Shown here in pieces: positions 45,996-57,115 of a DNA stretch of 64,000 nt. The translations under genes and the position numbers were made by a program. Where the stretch lies: the NCBI GenBank assembly GCA_963573305.1, contig OY754339.1, positions 13,749,941-13,813,940 of the forward strand. Direction: 5' to 3'. The notes under the pieces are model-generated. The model worked only from the letters and a program-made list of their open reading frames with translations. It had not been told where the DNA came from and made no database searches. Every line of letters starts with the position of its first letter. The first letter of the stretch is position 1. This DNA comes from Pyrrhosoma nymphula. Taxonomy: Eukaryota; Arthropoda; Insecta; Odonata; Coenagrionidae.

Positions 45996-47245
45996 TAAGT
46001 TTTGTTTTATATATTTGTGGCCAATTGACGAAAGTTTAACAAGAATATATATATATATATTTATATATAAAATTATGTGTGTGCGTGTGTGATGTGGTTA
46101 GATCTATTTCCCGAGGTAAAGGGACCTCCCCTCCCCGCGTCACATGTCCTCCACATTTCAATTCTCATCACGCCTCTTCATCCATCTCTTTTTTCATCCC
46201 TTCCCCTCCCCCCTCTCCTCCGTCGCCTCGGCCAATCCTCCCTTTCCCGACTGCAATTCACTCAATGTCATCTTCTCTCCTACACACACACACACCAGCA
46301 GCACATGGCGCGGGGAGCGCAACTCCCTCTGTTGCGGGTGCGCTCACACACACACTCACACACACACATGGAGTGCGGGCCACGAGTCCCCCCTCTTTCG
46401 GAATTCACACGGCGTCGTCGTCGCTCTCGTATCCAATCTCCTCCAGCTCCACCCCACGCCAACTCCACCCCACGCCCCCTCCCCCCTCGCCCCCTCCCAC
46501 GGCCACCTGCAGTGGCAATGAATGTGCCTGCAGTCATACATGGCCTGATTCCCCGCTAAGTATCTCGTGATCCGCTTGCTGCAGAAGACAAAAGAAGGTT
46601 CGACGGGGGAGGGGGGGTATTCGATCGATGGTGGGGGTGGCCGGGTTGGGAGGGGCCCCCTTTAGCCCTACCCTCTTCCCCACCCCTCCCACCCCGTCGA
46701 GGGATCCGCGAAGAGCAGCAGGAGAGCTCGAAAACAATCGGAGCAAGAGATGAAGTAAAAGAGAGAGAGAGGAGAGAAATTAAAAAAAAACGACTCGAAA
46801 TAAAATAATGTGAGAGAGAGTGAAACACGGGGGTTGAGTCGGGAATTGAAAAGGAGTGATGTGAAATGCGCTTGCCTATTTCTTCTCTCTTTTGTTTTTT
46901 TATTTTTAGAAGTATATTTTCGCGCGAGGGGTACGTTTCAGGGAGAATTGGCGCCGTTCCGAGTTCCACGGGGGTGGTTGGTAATGTGCGCCTGACATGG
47001 GGGGGTGGGGAGGAGGCAAATGGGGGGTGGGGCAGGGTGGGTGTGGTGGGGTAAGGATGAAATTGAAAGCCATATATAATTTCCATTGGTGGCCGTGTGT
47101 GCACACACTATGGCGGCGGGAAGGGTACCTACCTTCTACACGTCATATCGCGTATAAAAATGCGCCCCTCCCATTTTTTTGCCACACCGCGAAGGGAATG
47201 CCCATCCTAATGGTCCCGTGCATTTAATTCCTGCAAACGTTTCCA
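45996..47245. other. no accepted gene; CA/TA microsatellites and GC-rich patches
   Basis: (TA)n at about 46046-46070, (CA)n blocks at about 46280-46375, then C-rich and G-rich runs to 47055. Open frames of 125-182 codons on both strands are Pro/Ser/Arg-biased and overlap each other. I reject them as genes. Confidence 0.5.
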
Positions 47246-47745
47246 CATCTACATAACTCACTTCAAACCACCTCAAGGGTGTGTCGCAGGGGGTGAGTTA
47301 TCACCAACATGTACCACGCTGTACCTACACCACTATAAATTTAATGAAGCTACCTTAATGCACCGAAGCGAGTAAATAATTTTTTTTTAATATCGCTCCG
47401 CATGTATTTTATTTCAATTCTGGTAATACAAAATAGCGAGTCTCTATCTATCACCATACGTAGCAACCACGTCAATATTAAACAATGACAATCAACGAAA
47501 TAACTTATTTACACATGTGAAATCAACGTTAAAAATAACAATCAATTCACAATTTACAAGCCATGATTTTTGAGCAATTTTGATAAATTTAAGTTACAAG
47601 TATTTTAATCGTACTGTATCATCACCCTATCGTAACGATATTTCCTCAACCCTTATTGGTAATACATTAGAAAACACATGCCATTACTTGTCAGGAGGTG
47701 ACATTTCACCGTCATGTATTAACTATAGGCATGCCACCGAAGTTC
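47246..47745 (+). repeat. family E repeat, copy 6, left part
   Basis: Begins catctacataactcacttc, then aaccacctcaagggtgtgtcg and cagggggtgagttat, with aatgaagctacc later. It reaches ctataggcatgccaccgaag at about 47740, where the short copy at 35.3 kb continues directly but a LINE begins here. Confidence 0.65.
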
Positions 47746-49710
47746 TTCTTTGGTGCATGTGACCTCCCGACAGGTTTTCATCTGAACCGCTTCCTCCTCC
47801 ATTCCGCCCTGTCCTGTACTGCCTCTATTCATATAACTCCTGACCACATCGTAATATCCGCCGTCTTTCTTCCTCTCCCTCTGTTTCCCTCAATCTTGCA
47901 TTCCAATATTCTTTTTAGAATGCAGTATTTTCTCAGGATGTTTCCAGTTTTCCAGTTTTCTTTCCTCTGTCTTACTCTTCTCATATTGTTTATTTTCTCA
48001 TTTATTCTTTCCAGCACTTCATCATTTCTCACTTTATCACTCCAATATGATCCTTTCCAGTCTTCGCCGTAGTCACATTTCAAATCCCTCTAAATATCTT
48101 TCCTCTTTCCTCCTCACTGTCCATGCTTCTTCTGCTCCATAAAAGCCTTACACTCCAAAAGGAAACATTTTGAAAATATTTTTCTTAAACCTTTGTAAAT
48201 TGATTTGTCTATTAGTAGTTGTTCAACTTACAGAATACTGTCTTTACCTCAGTGATCTGCTTCTTATTTCCTCCGTACAACTTCCATTCCATGTGATAAT
48301 ACTTCCGAGGTATCTAAAGGATGATATTTGTTTTTGCCGTTCATCATCAATAATATCCTTTAGAAAACCTTCCTCTTTTGATGCCTTCATTTCATTTTTT
48401 TGGTTTTCTTAATATTTATTTTCATTCCAAAATGCTTTCCTATTCTCTCGACTTGTCCATCATTTCCTGTAATTGTTTCTCATTCTCTGCTATTACCAAC
48501 TTATCATCTGCATATTTTAAAATCTTAACTTTTTCTCCTCCAACCTGGATTCCGCCTACATTTTCAATGGCCTCTTCAATTTTTTCTTCACTATAGATTT
48601 TCAAGATATCGAATGTACTGCTGTAGACGTGCATAAACCTTGCATCACTCCCCTCCCTATACTGATTTCCTCTGAGTCTTCTTTCACCACTCGTACCACT
48701 ACTTCTTGTGCAGTTCTTTAATGAAATTTCCACCTCTCCAACCAATTACCAAGTTTTTAATGATCTTCATTTGCTTACTCCATTTCACCTTGTTGAAAGA
48801 CTTATCCCAGTCTATAAAACACGTATGAAATAAATCTCTGTTCACTTCTATTATCTTCTCCTTCGGCGTTCTAAGACAACCAATTGCATATCTAGTCCCC
48901 TTTCCTTTCCTGGAACCGATCTGATTTCCTTTCAGTTTCTCTTCGATTTTATTTTCCATTCTTTTAAATATAATTCTAGTCACAGCCTTTGTAATATGAG
49001 TAACTAAGCTAATTTCTTTTAAAAATATTTACAGTCTTTAGAATTGTTCTTCTTTGGTATAGACATCATAATTATGTTGTGGAATTCATATGACAATTTT
49101 CATGTGTTATTTATTTTGTTGACTAGAAGTGTTATCCTTTGGATTGCACCTTTTACAAATGCCTTCAATACCTCTGATGGAATTCCATCGCTCCCTACTG
49201 CTTTATTGTCTACGAGATCACAATTTGCTTTGTTTTTTACTTCTTCCTCCGTCATGTTGGACCCTCTACTGTCCCCATTACAATCTTCTTCTTCTCTCCA
49301 GTTCATTTAATTCCAATCTATTAGCATGTTTCATGTCATAAAATTTTTTTGATACAACCCTTCCATGTTCTTTTTTAGTCATCTGCAGACACAGCTTCAT
49401 TTTCATCTAACATTCCTTTTTTGCTGACTTCCCTCGGCTGTCTTTTTGTTATCAGTTTTGTACATTTCTTAAAACTTTCTCTACTTTCCTAATGCTTCAA
49501 ATTCTTCACATTCACTATTCATCCAATCCTCCCTTGCTTTATCTGTTATGCTTCTCAATTCACTACCCATTCTCCTAACTTTCTTTCGTCCATCTTCCGT
49601 AATAACATTCTTCCATTTTTTTTCTTTCTTCCGTTTGTTGCATCATCTCATTCCTTTTTATTTTTTACTCTTACCCACTGTTTCTTCTAACGTTTTCAAA
49701 ATCTTATCCA
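47746..49710 (-). pseudogene. LINE remnant: linker, RT palm and C-terminal tail
   Basis: Minus-strand blocks in order. NKAVGSDGIPSEVLKAFVK lies at about 49205-49150. A frame at 48983-48699 has QIGSRKGKGTRYAIGCLRT and FIDWDKSFNKVKW (motif A). A frame at 48745-48440 has IYSEEKIEEAIENVGGIQVG and KILKYADDKLVIAENEKQLQ. The tail at 48083-47829 has WSDKVRNDEVLERI and GNRGRGRKT. The YADD catalytic box survives (plus 48503-48514). Frameshifts and stops separate all blocks. Upstream of 49310 only weak linker-like sequence remains. Clade not determined (RTE/jockey-like style). It sits within family E sequence, with ccaccgaagtt / ccaccaaagtt at its borders. Confidence 0.85.
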
Positions 49711-49800
49711 CCAAAGTTAGGGAAACGATTTGTATAAATGTTTTACGAAACTACACAAATGGACAGAGATATACCGAAAACATGCACGACCAGCTGTTAG
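49711..49800 (+). repeat. family E repeat, copy 6, right part
   Basis: accaaagttagggaaacgat, then ttgtataaatgttttacg and aaactacacaaatggacaga, correspond to the end of the short copy (35506-35575). It resumes the repeat after the LINE. Confidence 0.55.
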
Positions 49801-50203
49801 TAGTAGGTAGCAGATAAGGAAAGAGGAATTAGGGACTAAATCAACTTTCTAGCTAAACTACCTATCGGCAAACCTAGTTAGATTGGCAACTGGTCTTTTG
49901 TCGTTCGCGGGAAAAATGTATATTTGACGTATAGTGTCCTATAGATCGCCACGAATTGGGGGGCTATAGGATATACGACTATATTATGTACTATAGGTTG
50001 GGGAGGTGGCAACGATTCAGCAAAATAACGCATTGTAAGCATTTCGAAATAACTCTGAAAATATGAGACATGTCCAAATGGATCATCCGACAGATGATGG
50101 TTGAATGAGCAAAATAGACGATTATCTTGGATTTCGTGATGTATTGAAGAATATGGCAACCTGTTTTCTTTCTTTATCTCTTTGTTTGTTGTTATAGTTC
50201 TTG
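49801..50203. other. spacer
   Basis: No feature supported. Confidence 0.4.
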
Positions 50204-50520
50204 TCATGGCTGGTCTATAACAATTCCCCTTCTGTCCTCCGCCTGTATTCGCCAGTTCCGCCCCCAATTAACTTTCGTGCATCCTTGCAGATGCTGTCTT
50301 CTCACAGAGTCCTTAGTTTTGGTGTCTTTCCTCCCAATATGCCCAGGGAAGACTTTGTTAGCTGCCCGTTCTTTCGAAATCCGCTGGACATACCCTGCCC
50401 ATCGGAGTCTCACTAATGGGGGTAGATATTCTAGGTTCTTCGTATACATTGTATATTTCATTGTTGTAACGAATTTTCCAGGTTACTCCACTGCACATAG
50501 GCCCGTAGGTTCTACATAGT
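50204..50520 (-). pseudogene. LINE RT C-terminal tail, broken
   Basis: The minus frame 50461-50204 reads LRWAGYVQRISKERAANKVF early and ends WRIQAEDRRGIVIDQP. These match the 'LRWAGHV-RM' and 'AEDR--W---V-QA' blocks that end many LINE ORFs. Upstream frames to about 50520 show RAARL and GPxC-like residues of the preceding block. 5'-truncated. A different subfamily from the 53.9-kb copy. Confidence 0.65.
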
Positions 50521-51164
50521 ACTTTCCTCTCAAATCAGTCTGGCAGCTCTGAAGATTTGGCTTTCATAGTTCATATTGCTGTCCATTTTTCTTTCCATGT
50601 TGTCCATTTTGCTGTCCATGCCCAGCATGTCCATGCTGTATATCATTATTTTGTATAAGAGCGCCATTGGGTAATATAAGTATTTTGTAACTTGGTGTGT
50701 ATTTCAAAGAATTGTATCCACCGTTAACCCAGTCGGTGAATAATGTTGTGAAGTGACGTACAAGGAAAATGTATTTTCTGTCTCCATTTCGTTACGCTGG
50801 TAAAGGCAGTGGGAAGCTCACACAAGTAATTTTTTCCTAGGTGTGATGGTGATGGAAGTGAGTCAGGTTGCTGATTGAAAATATCAATTTTTTAATGATT
50901 GAGAAAGGGAGATTAAGATTTTTATTTGCATTTGGAAAGGAAATGTCGTAATATAATGTCTCAAAGAGAATCGTGCCCATGCTAGAGGGAAATCTAGCCT
51001 TCCCTCTATCGATAACACCCTCGGTGGTGACACTCCTATAGGGGATGTTTGGGGGTGGGGGTAAAGGGGGGGAGAGAGAGAAAGTAAGGGACCAGTAGGG
51101 ACGAGGAAGAACACGGTATCATGTTCTCTCACCAAAAAATAGCTTCGATGCAGGAACGTTTCAC
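50521..51164. other. spacer with short tccat/tgtcc tandem
   Basis: About 50578-50640 repeats tgtccatttt- and gtccatg-like units. 51040-51080 is G-rich. No gene. Confidence 0.4.
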
Positions 51165-51420
51165 GGGTTTCTCAGCTGGTAAAGGTGGTTGGAGCGATTT
51201 TGGTTTATATAATGGTTTGCGTGAAACTTTGCATACGTGTTCTCATTTGCGATTAAAGTGAAATAATCTGCATCATGCCGATTTGGTTTTTGGCAGCTCA
51301 ATGCTATTTGAACACGTAGACTTGTGGCACATGAATTATCTTTCATATTAGTTCGATTAAATACTCGCCTGTACAGAATTTATTCTAAACGTGAAATAAT
51401 CCATTTCTCATTTTTATAAT
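51165..51420 (+). repeat. family D repeat, copy 4 (reference orientation)
   Basis: Most complete copy: ggtggttggagcgattttgg, gtttgcgtgaaactttgcat, cgatttggtttttggc, tgaacacgtagacttgtgg, then aaacgtgaaataatcc. The other three copies align over the whole length. Confidence 0.65.
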
Positions 51421-53904
51421 TCTTACTAACAAATATCAAGGTATAACACCGATTCAAATAAAAAAAACTTATTTCAATATTATTTCGGCCAAATTTTAAA
51501 TACAGCGCCTTTTAATCTAGTCATAACATGCTTTAATTAAGGAAAATAAAAATAAAATATAATTATTTAGCCATTTCCATTATTGCCAGTAGGTTGAGTT
51601 TTATCCTTTTAACAGATGCGCCCATATGAAATATGGTTCAAGAATGTTTTTCCATTTACTTAAAAAATTGGAAAACTGTGCGCATTCAATGACCCATGAT
51701 GACAGCTCCAGCCACTTTAAGGGCTCCATGTAGGTCAGCGTTTCGATGCCCGAGTCGGACATTGAAAAGTTGGCCTACGTGGAGCTTTAAAACCCGGTGG
51801 GAAACCCGAGAAAAGTTCCTGCATCTCATTTGCTGGGAAAGACCACCAGATCTTACTTCAAATAGCATCGAGCTCCCCTCCCTTATATGTGGGCTTCTGG
51901 ATTTGATTACTCGACGTGTATCGCGTTACTATGCTTACCGGGCGCATTCTTTCGTCATTTGAGCGTCATTTGCGGAAACGTCACCATGAGCGAAATGTGC
52001 CGGAGAGTGAGAGCGAGTCACCCGCTCCACTTAGGATCGTCCTTCTCTCTCTCTCCCCTGCTCCCTCACCCGAGGGCCTCTCCCCCCCAAATGATAAATA
52101 GGGGCGGGGCGGGGGTCAGAGGAGGCGAAGGAATCGTCTCTCGAGCGGCTGAGCTATCTAGAGACATCTGCGGACTACACTAACCCAAACGGCACAAACC
52201 GTACAAAATTGGTGTAAATTCCGAGTATGACACGTGATTTATCTAGTAGAAAAATTTATCCTACACGGGTTGAACTGGTGAAAAAGTACTTGTGATGTCT
52301 TTCGCGGAGTATTTCATCAGAATCATCCGGTCTTTCGGGTATTCTACAGCGGACTTCCATATTTTTGGAACAACAGTTTTGCCGGCGTTGAAGTCTGTGT
52401 CTTCAGGTCAATTGAGAATTTAAAATGCCATCTTAGGTGTACAAGTAGCCTGTACTTAATGTGAATTATTTAAAAGCAGGTGAGCGTCTATACAAATACA
52501 TTATATCTACCTCAGTGCTACCTAAGGTTAGTGGAAAGAAATTTGCATCACGCAAAAATTAATTCCCCGAGATGTAATTTAAGGCATTTCTGGACTCGCA
52601 TAACCCCATAAACAAATACAAAGGAGGAATAACACTTGCATAATTACTAGACTCCTTATATAAATGATGTAAATAGATGTATGATGTGTATGAGTTTCGA
52701 ATCCCCACAACCAATTGATGACGAGACTTCGTCCACCTCGACTAAGCATCGACGGCACACTGTTGATATAATACAAGTTCACTTAAATAGTGGTCCAGGG
52801 GTTCACTTAAGTGGACCCGTTACGTAACACGGTGTTCTTAAGTGAAAGGTTCGCTTAAGATTATACTTAAGTGCTCAGTGTAGACGCCGCTTTAGAAATC
52901 AATCACCACAGAATATCGTTACTTTCCTCGTCCGATAAGAAAATGCCACTGAAATTAACAAAAATCTTAATAATAATTTCAGTAGGGAAGACCGTTACAA
53001 GCCTTAAACAGTTTGGAAACGTCTTTTCAACAACAACGGGAACGGGAATATTTATATAAGACGACCCATTTGTAATTTTCAACTGACGCCAACTGCAACA
53101 CCGACGAAACGGTTGTCCTAAAAATATGGACGTTCGCGGTAGAAAACCTGAAAGACCAAACATTTATGGAGGAAAAGTGGTGTATATTTGTTCTATAAGC
53201 CGAAAATCCTCGTTTAAACACGTGTATTGACATAAATAAACATTTATACAAATAGTTTTAAACCTTATTTAATGGGTGCATGAACGTATCGGTAGTATAC
53301 ATCTAGAGAAAATTGTAATTATTTTGTGAAAACCGATTTTTATGCTCACTTTACGTTAAAATGTATACACTTGAATATAAATATGCATGTATTACACACG
53401 TCGAGTCCTACATTTATGCCAGAAGTATACCAATTTCAGCTTTACTCGACATTTCTACCAAAAAAACCGAGTATATCTCAATCCTGTGCTGTATGGGAAA
53501 CATATATTTATCCTGTGGCACCTGGGAATCATTACTGCTATTTTTACTCATCCTTCTGAAATTCATGCCCAGGAGGAGACCCCGTGCCTCATTTTGCCGA
53601 CACGAGGCTAACCCTTCCCCAATAATCGAAGGGCGTTGGCTGATTCATATAGGGGGCCTCTCCCCACTCCCCCCCTGACTATTCTCCGAAACGGGGTCGC
53701 GCTCTAGTTTCCCACGGAGGAGAGGGCTTTTCTATCCCGCGGAGCCGCATCAAGAAGAAGAATCGCGGTGGGTGGGTGAGCGGGCGGTTTATGGGGGGCC
53801 GGAGATTGAGCCGGGGGGGGGGGGGGCGGGGGAGCAAAGGGGGCACTCCGAGAATGTGTGTCATTTTTGTGAACTGAAGCAATAGGCTATGGAGGAAAAT
53901 GTTA
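51421..53904. other. no accepted gene; spacer
   Basis: Contains the TTAAGTG cluster listed next, a C/G-rich patch at 52070-52130 and a G14 run at about 53813-53826 next to a pyrimidine-rich patch. About 51130-51160 and 51790-51830 share gaaacccg.gaaa.gttcctgcatc, a small dispersed similarity. No protein family recognised. Confidence 0.4.
52780..52874. promoter_or_regulatory. cluster of CACTTAAG/TTAAGTG sites
   Basis: CACTTAA at 52780, CACTTAAGTGG at 52804-52814, TTAAGTG at 52838-52844, CTTAAG at 52854-52859 and ACTTAAGTGC at 52865-52874: five occurrences in 95 bases. TTAAGTGG is the known NK-2-class homeodomain site. It could equally be internal palindromic repeats of an unrecognised element. 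Confidence 0.3.
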
Positions 53905-54354
53905 TAAATAAAAACGGACATGAAGCGTAGTATAGCCCAAGCCAAGAAAGCGTTCATGATGAAAAGTCAACTACTCGTGTTCAAAGACGATAGGACAACG
54001 AACAAGGAAACACTGCGAAAAAATATTCGTGTGGAGCGTGGCACTCTATGGATCGGAAACATGGACCGTTGGGAAAACAGACCGGAAAAGATTAGAGGTA
54101 TCCGAAACCTGGTGTAGGAGGAGAATGCTGAAGATCGAATGGGCGGATAAAATAAGGAATGAAGAAGTTTACAGAAGACTAGAAGAGGAAAGGACCATAT
54201 GGAACACTATGAAATAGTAAAAATATGAAATAGTAGGAAAATAAGAGCCAGATAAATTGGACACACACTGAGGCGGAATGGGTTTGTGATGAATGTAGTT
54301 CAAGGAGAAATAGAGGGAAAAGTCCCAAGAGGAAGGCCAAGGGATGAATACATA
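53905..54354 (+). pseudogene. LINE RT C-terminal half, upstream segment
   Basis: Frames read MKRSIAQAKKAFMMKSQLL, then in the next frame VWSVALYGSETWTVGKTDRK, RRRMLKIEWADKIRNEEVYR, and finally QGEIEGKVPRGRPRDEYI. This is the standard block order after the RT palm. The ORF is then cut by a Penelope-like fragment (54355-54725) and resumes at 54734. Frameshifts at about 54020 and after 54217. Confidence 0.8.
54347..54354. repeat. PLE target duplication, left (AATACATA)
   Basis: Identical to 54726-54733. It lies inside the LINE ORF. Confidence 0.75.
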
Positions 54355-54384
54355 TACTTAACAAGTAAAGAGGAAAGTAAATAA

Positions 54385-54576
54385 GAACTAATCTACCGTT
54401 CTAACTACTGGGATAAGGTTGCTAAGAAAGCCGTTGAGATACGGTTAAAAAAGAACAATTTCAACCGAGACACAGGTTTTAACTTTAGCAAGTCGTGGAA
54501 CCCGATTTTAAAGAATATTAAGTACGATAGAACTCCTTCTTTCTATCGCAATGCTGAAGATCCTTCCGGCCGATAA
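54385..54576 (+). CDS. Penelope-like element protein, C-terminal end (partial)
   Basis: 63 residues, then taa at 54574-54576. The core reads NYWDKVAKKAVEIRLKKNNF, followed by NRDTGFNFSKSWNPIL. The (K/R)xAxEI...NNxNRDxGxxxSxxWxP pattern is what I know from the tail of the GIY-YIG endonuclease region of PLE proteins, which nicks target DNA. The RT and GIY-YIG cores are missing by 5' truncation. An in-frame stop stands directly upstream (54382-54384), so nothing is translated from here. Confidence 0.7.
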   Translation, partial: ELIYRSNYWDKVAKKAVEIRLKKNNFNRDTGFNFSKSWNPILKNIKYDRTPSFYRNAEDPSGR

Positions 54577-54642
54577 GGAGTCACCTCATTGTTGTATCCG
54601 AATAAGGCTAACGCTGTTTATACCCAACGACATTTACTTACC

Positions 54643-54676
54643 CTGATGACAATGGACGAGTCATCCGTTGAAACGT
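54643..54676 (+). ncRNA. hammerhead-like ribozyme motif of the PLE
   Basis: CTGATGA (54643-54649), one extra base (c), an AATGGA/TCCGTT stem with a 7-base loop, then GAAACGT (54670-54676). It has the same architecture as the motifs at 45.0-45.9 kb and lies 66 bases after the PLE stop codon. The single base between CTGANGA and the stem is not in the canonical hammerhead, and I could not define stem I/III partners, so activity is uncertain. Confidence 0.5.
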
Positions 54677-54725
54677 TGGTGCTGTTTACCGATGTGACCC
54701 GGTAGAGCTCCCGAGAAAAATTTAC

Positions 54726-54733
54726 AATACATA
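54726..54733. repeat. PLE target duplication, right (AATACATA)
   Basis: Identical to 54347-54354. Confidence 0.75.
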
Positions 54734-54851
54734 AAAACTACCAGAGAGTAAGGGAACTAGTAAAAGATAGGGATGGATGTTCGGCTGCAGTCAACCAATC
54801 CAAGGATTGAACGGACAATGAATGAACCAATAAATAAAAAAGAGAAAAAAA
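54734..54851 (+). pseudogene. LINE ORF end and A-rich tail, downstream segment
   Basis: NYQRVRELVKDRDGCSAAVN, then QSKD and a stop at 54808-54810: the terminal block of the LINE ORF begun at 53905. An A-rich tract (aataaataaaaaagag, then aaaaaaaa) closes the element near 54851. Confidence 0.8.
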
Positions 54852-55554
54852 ATGTCATTCATGGGATTGCCACGGAATCTTCACAGTCGAAGGCCCTTTG
54901 GGTGCGGTAGGACTAAGTTTCGGTGTGAGCCGTGCAACAAAGCCAAAGCTCTAATGATTTCACGTCAAGCTCCTTCAAGTAAATGCGTCCGTAATTCAAT
55001 CAAACAATGGAGAGCACCCTTACCCTTTTCCCATCTTCTTCATCCCTCTCTTGAGATCATGCGATTCATATTTCCATTTTATTCTATTTAAATGCGCTGG
55101 ACAATGGTGCTTGAAACGAAATCGTCACATGCTTTCAAACTGAGATAATTTTCCGAGGGATGGAAGTATTTACCGAGGCATGTAATCGGGACGGAAACGA
55201 GTATTGGCTTATCCCATCAAAGAGTCTCGTTTAGTGGAGGACCTTCTCTGGAAACCTCCAAGAGCGAATGAGATGTTATTTCTCCTCCTTTCTCCTCAAC
55301 ACTGAAACATATAACTGCTATCGATGGATACGTTTCTTTATCAGCCTGTCCATAAGGAAGTATTGATATGCAAAAAAGAGTGTCGACTTCAAACGTTCAA
55401 TTGGAATGCTCTTTCTCTCTCTACCCGCTGGAAAACGATACGAATCGAATGCAATGCAGATGGAGAATGAATATCTCGATTCCCCTCACTGTGTCTCTCT
55501 GTCTTGCTGGTCAGCTGATGGCATCTGGCTTACTTCCCCAATCTGATCATTAAT
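54852..55554. other. no gene seen; spacer
   Basis: Nothing recognised. Confidence 0.4.
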
Positions 55555-56033
55555 GGGAGCTTTCCATTCACTCTAGAGCGCTAATCACTTCGCAACACAG
55601 CAAGCAACAGCCCACTTGCCATTCATTCGTGATTCAGTCCCTGCTCACTTGGTAGCGCACTCAAAAAACAGATCGGGAGGAAAGTTGATGTGCGCTATAC
55701 AACAAAAGAACGTCGATATTGGCAACCGTGGTTGATGTCAAGTTTGTTGATTTTCAGTAAATGCGTCAAACATGCATATTGTGAAGTTTTTAATTACTCT
55801 GTCACGAAAAGCTTACGTTTTTAAATACTGTATTTTGAACGAATTCAACTGCTTTACACAAAGCATTCGCCCGTGACTGTGTTATGCACTCACGAAAATC
55901 TACCAACCAGCTGGTTCCCAAACGCACATCGCCATAGCGCACATCGTTCCGTTCAACGTCGTTCGTGTGCGCTAGAGGGCGCTGATTATTTCCTATGTGC
56001 GCTTAACTTCGATACATTAAATGGAGAGCTCCC
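55555..56033 (+). mobile_element. family C MITE, copy 3 (best ends)
   Basis: Ends gggagctttccatt (55555) and aatggagagctccc (56020-56033) are inverted repeats. If the element is read as atgggagct...agctcccat, TA stands on both sides. The interior matches the reverse of the 38.9- and 16.2-kb copies (gttgatgtcaagtttgttga, cgttccgttcaacgtcgttcg-like). 479 bp, no ORF. Confidence 0.7.
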
Positions 56034-56704
56034 ATTATTAGTATGACGGTGTTATGAGTCATTCATGTCTACTACTTGCCATTCGATCCCCGGAGTTGTG
56101 GAGTCGCGTGATCTCCTTCTGTGACGATGCGATCGGTCAATCGTTGGGAGTTGGAAGGGTGGGGGATGAGTTGGAGAGTAAGGAGGGAGTTGGGGGTGGT
56201 TGGGAAAGGCGAGCCACATTGGGGGCGAAGAGAGGGGGGATGCCGCTTTGGTGTGAGGCCCCCGCCGATAAAGGCACGGGTTGAGAATAATTCTGGAAGT
56301 ATTTCGTGAACGAAAATTCACCGATTGCCTGATGGCCCCAAATAACAAGGCTGTGACCTAGATATTAAATCGAAGGTATTGAGGAGACCTCATTTGGTTT
56401 CACTCAACAGAGATTATTTTTCTTCACGGTTGGACTGGAAATCATTATTATTTGAATATATTCTATCGGACAAAAAACTTGAGCACCGGCCGGCCTAAAC
56501 TTTTTATTTTCAGTCACTATTCATTATCGTGGATTATTTTTCTATTTTGTTGGTATGGTGAAACTGATACCAGTTTAATTTACTCCTAAAAAAATAAATT
56601 CTACAATATAAACAACATTTAAACTATCAAATCTCTTTATTAATGAAACCAGAGGATAATCGAGTGAAATATTTTTGCTTTTGTTGGAGTATTTCAGCGA
56701 GTAT
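56034..56704. other. no gene seen; spacer
   Basis: The minus frame at 56052-56348 covers a G-rich patch and is compositional. Confidence 0.4.
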
Positions 56705-57115
56705 GACAATTGACAATTCAGCGGGAGGAGGCAATATGAGAACAACAAGAGGTGAGATTGAAAGGAATTAAGGCTAACGAAGAAGAAATAAACATGCTCG
56801 CAGAAGACATCGCAGTAATAGCAAGATATCGTGATGACCTTCAAAGATCACTAAGCACAATGGACTAAGTACTTCAAGAATATAATATAGGAATAAATAG
56901 GTAGAAGACCAATATCCTTGTATGCAGAAGAAGGAACCTAAATGCAGAAGTCACAAAAGAGGAAAGGATTTATAGCAAATGGATTCCTTTGCCTACCTTG
57001 AACGTACTATCACGTGGTACGGAAGTAGTACAACGATCATCAAGCGCAGAATATCCCAAGATAAGAAAAAGTTCAGGATGAAAAGAACAATTTAAACCAA
57101 TTTAGGATTGAAAGA
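56705..57115 (+). pseudogene. LINE RT palm/thumb fragment, broken
   Basis: The frame reads NMLAEDIAVIARYRDDLQRS, LSTMD, stop, VLQEYNIGIN, stop, KTNILVCRRRNLNAE. After a shift it reads IKRRISQDKKKFRMKR. The catalytic ADD is AED here (about 56800-56808). The last block is the one at which the 53.9-kb fragment starts, so the two are different copies of one family, truncated at complementary points. Confidence 0.75.

Larger units (their letters stand above)
54355..54725 (+). mobile_element. 5'-truncated Penelope-like element inserted in a LINE
   Basis: 371 bases between two AATACATA copies, interrupting a LINE ORF that reads on at both sides. The insert encodes the end of a PLE-type protein (54385-54576), then a short 3' region with a hammerhead-like motif (54643-54676), and ends ctcccgagaaaaatttac. 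5' truncation and a short target duplication are usual for PLEs. Confidence 0.8.

Noticed and set aside
46077..47104. Frames up to 182 codons
   Set aside because: CA-repeat and C/G-run composition. Mutually overlapping on both strands.
51126..51165. gaaacccgtgaaacgttcc on the minus strand as another hammerhead-like core
   Set aside because: It has CTGAGAAA instead of CTGANGA and no stem before GAAAC. The similarity to 51790-51830 suggests a different small repeat.
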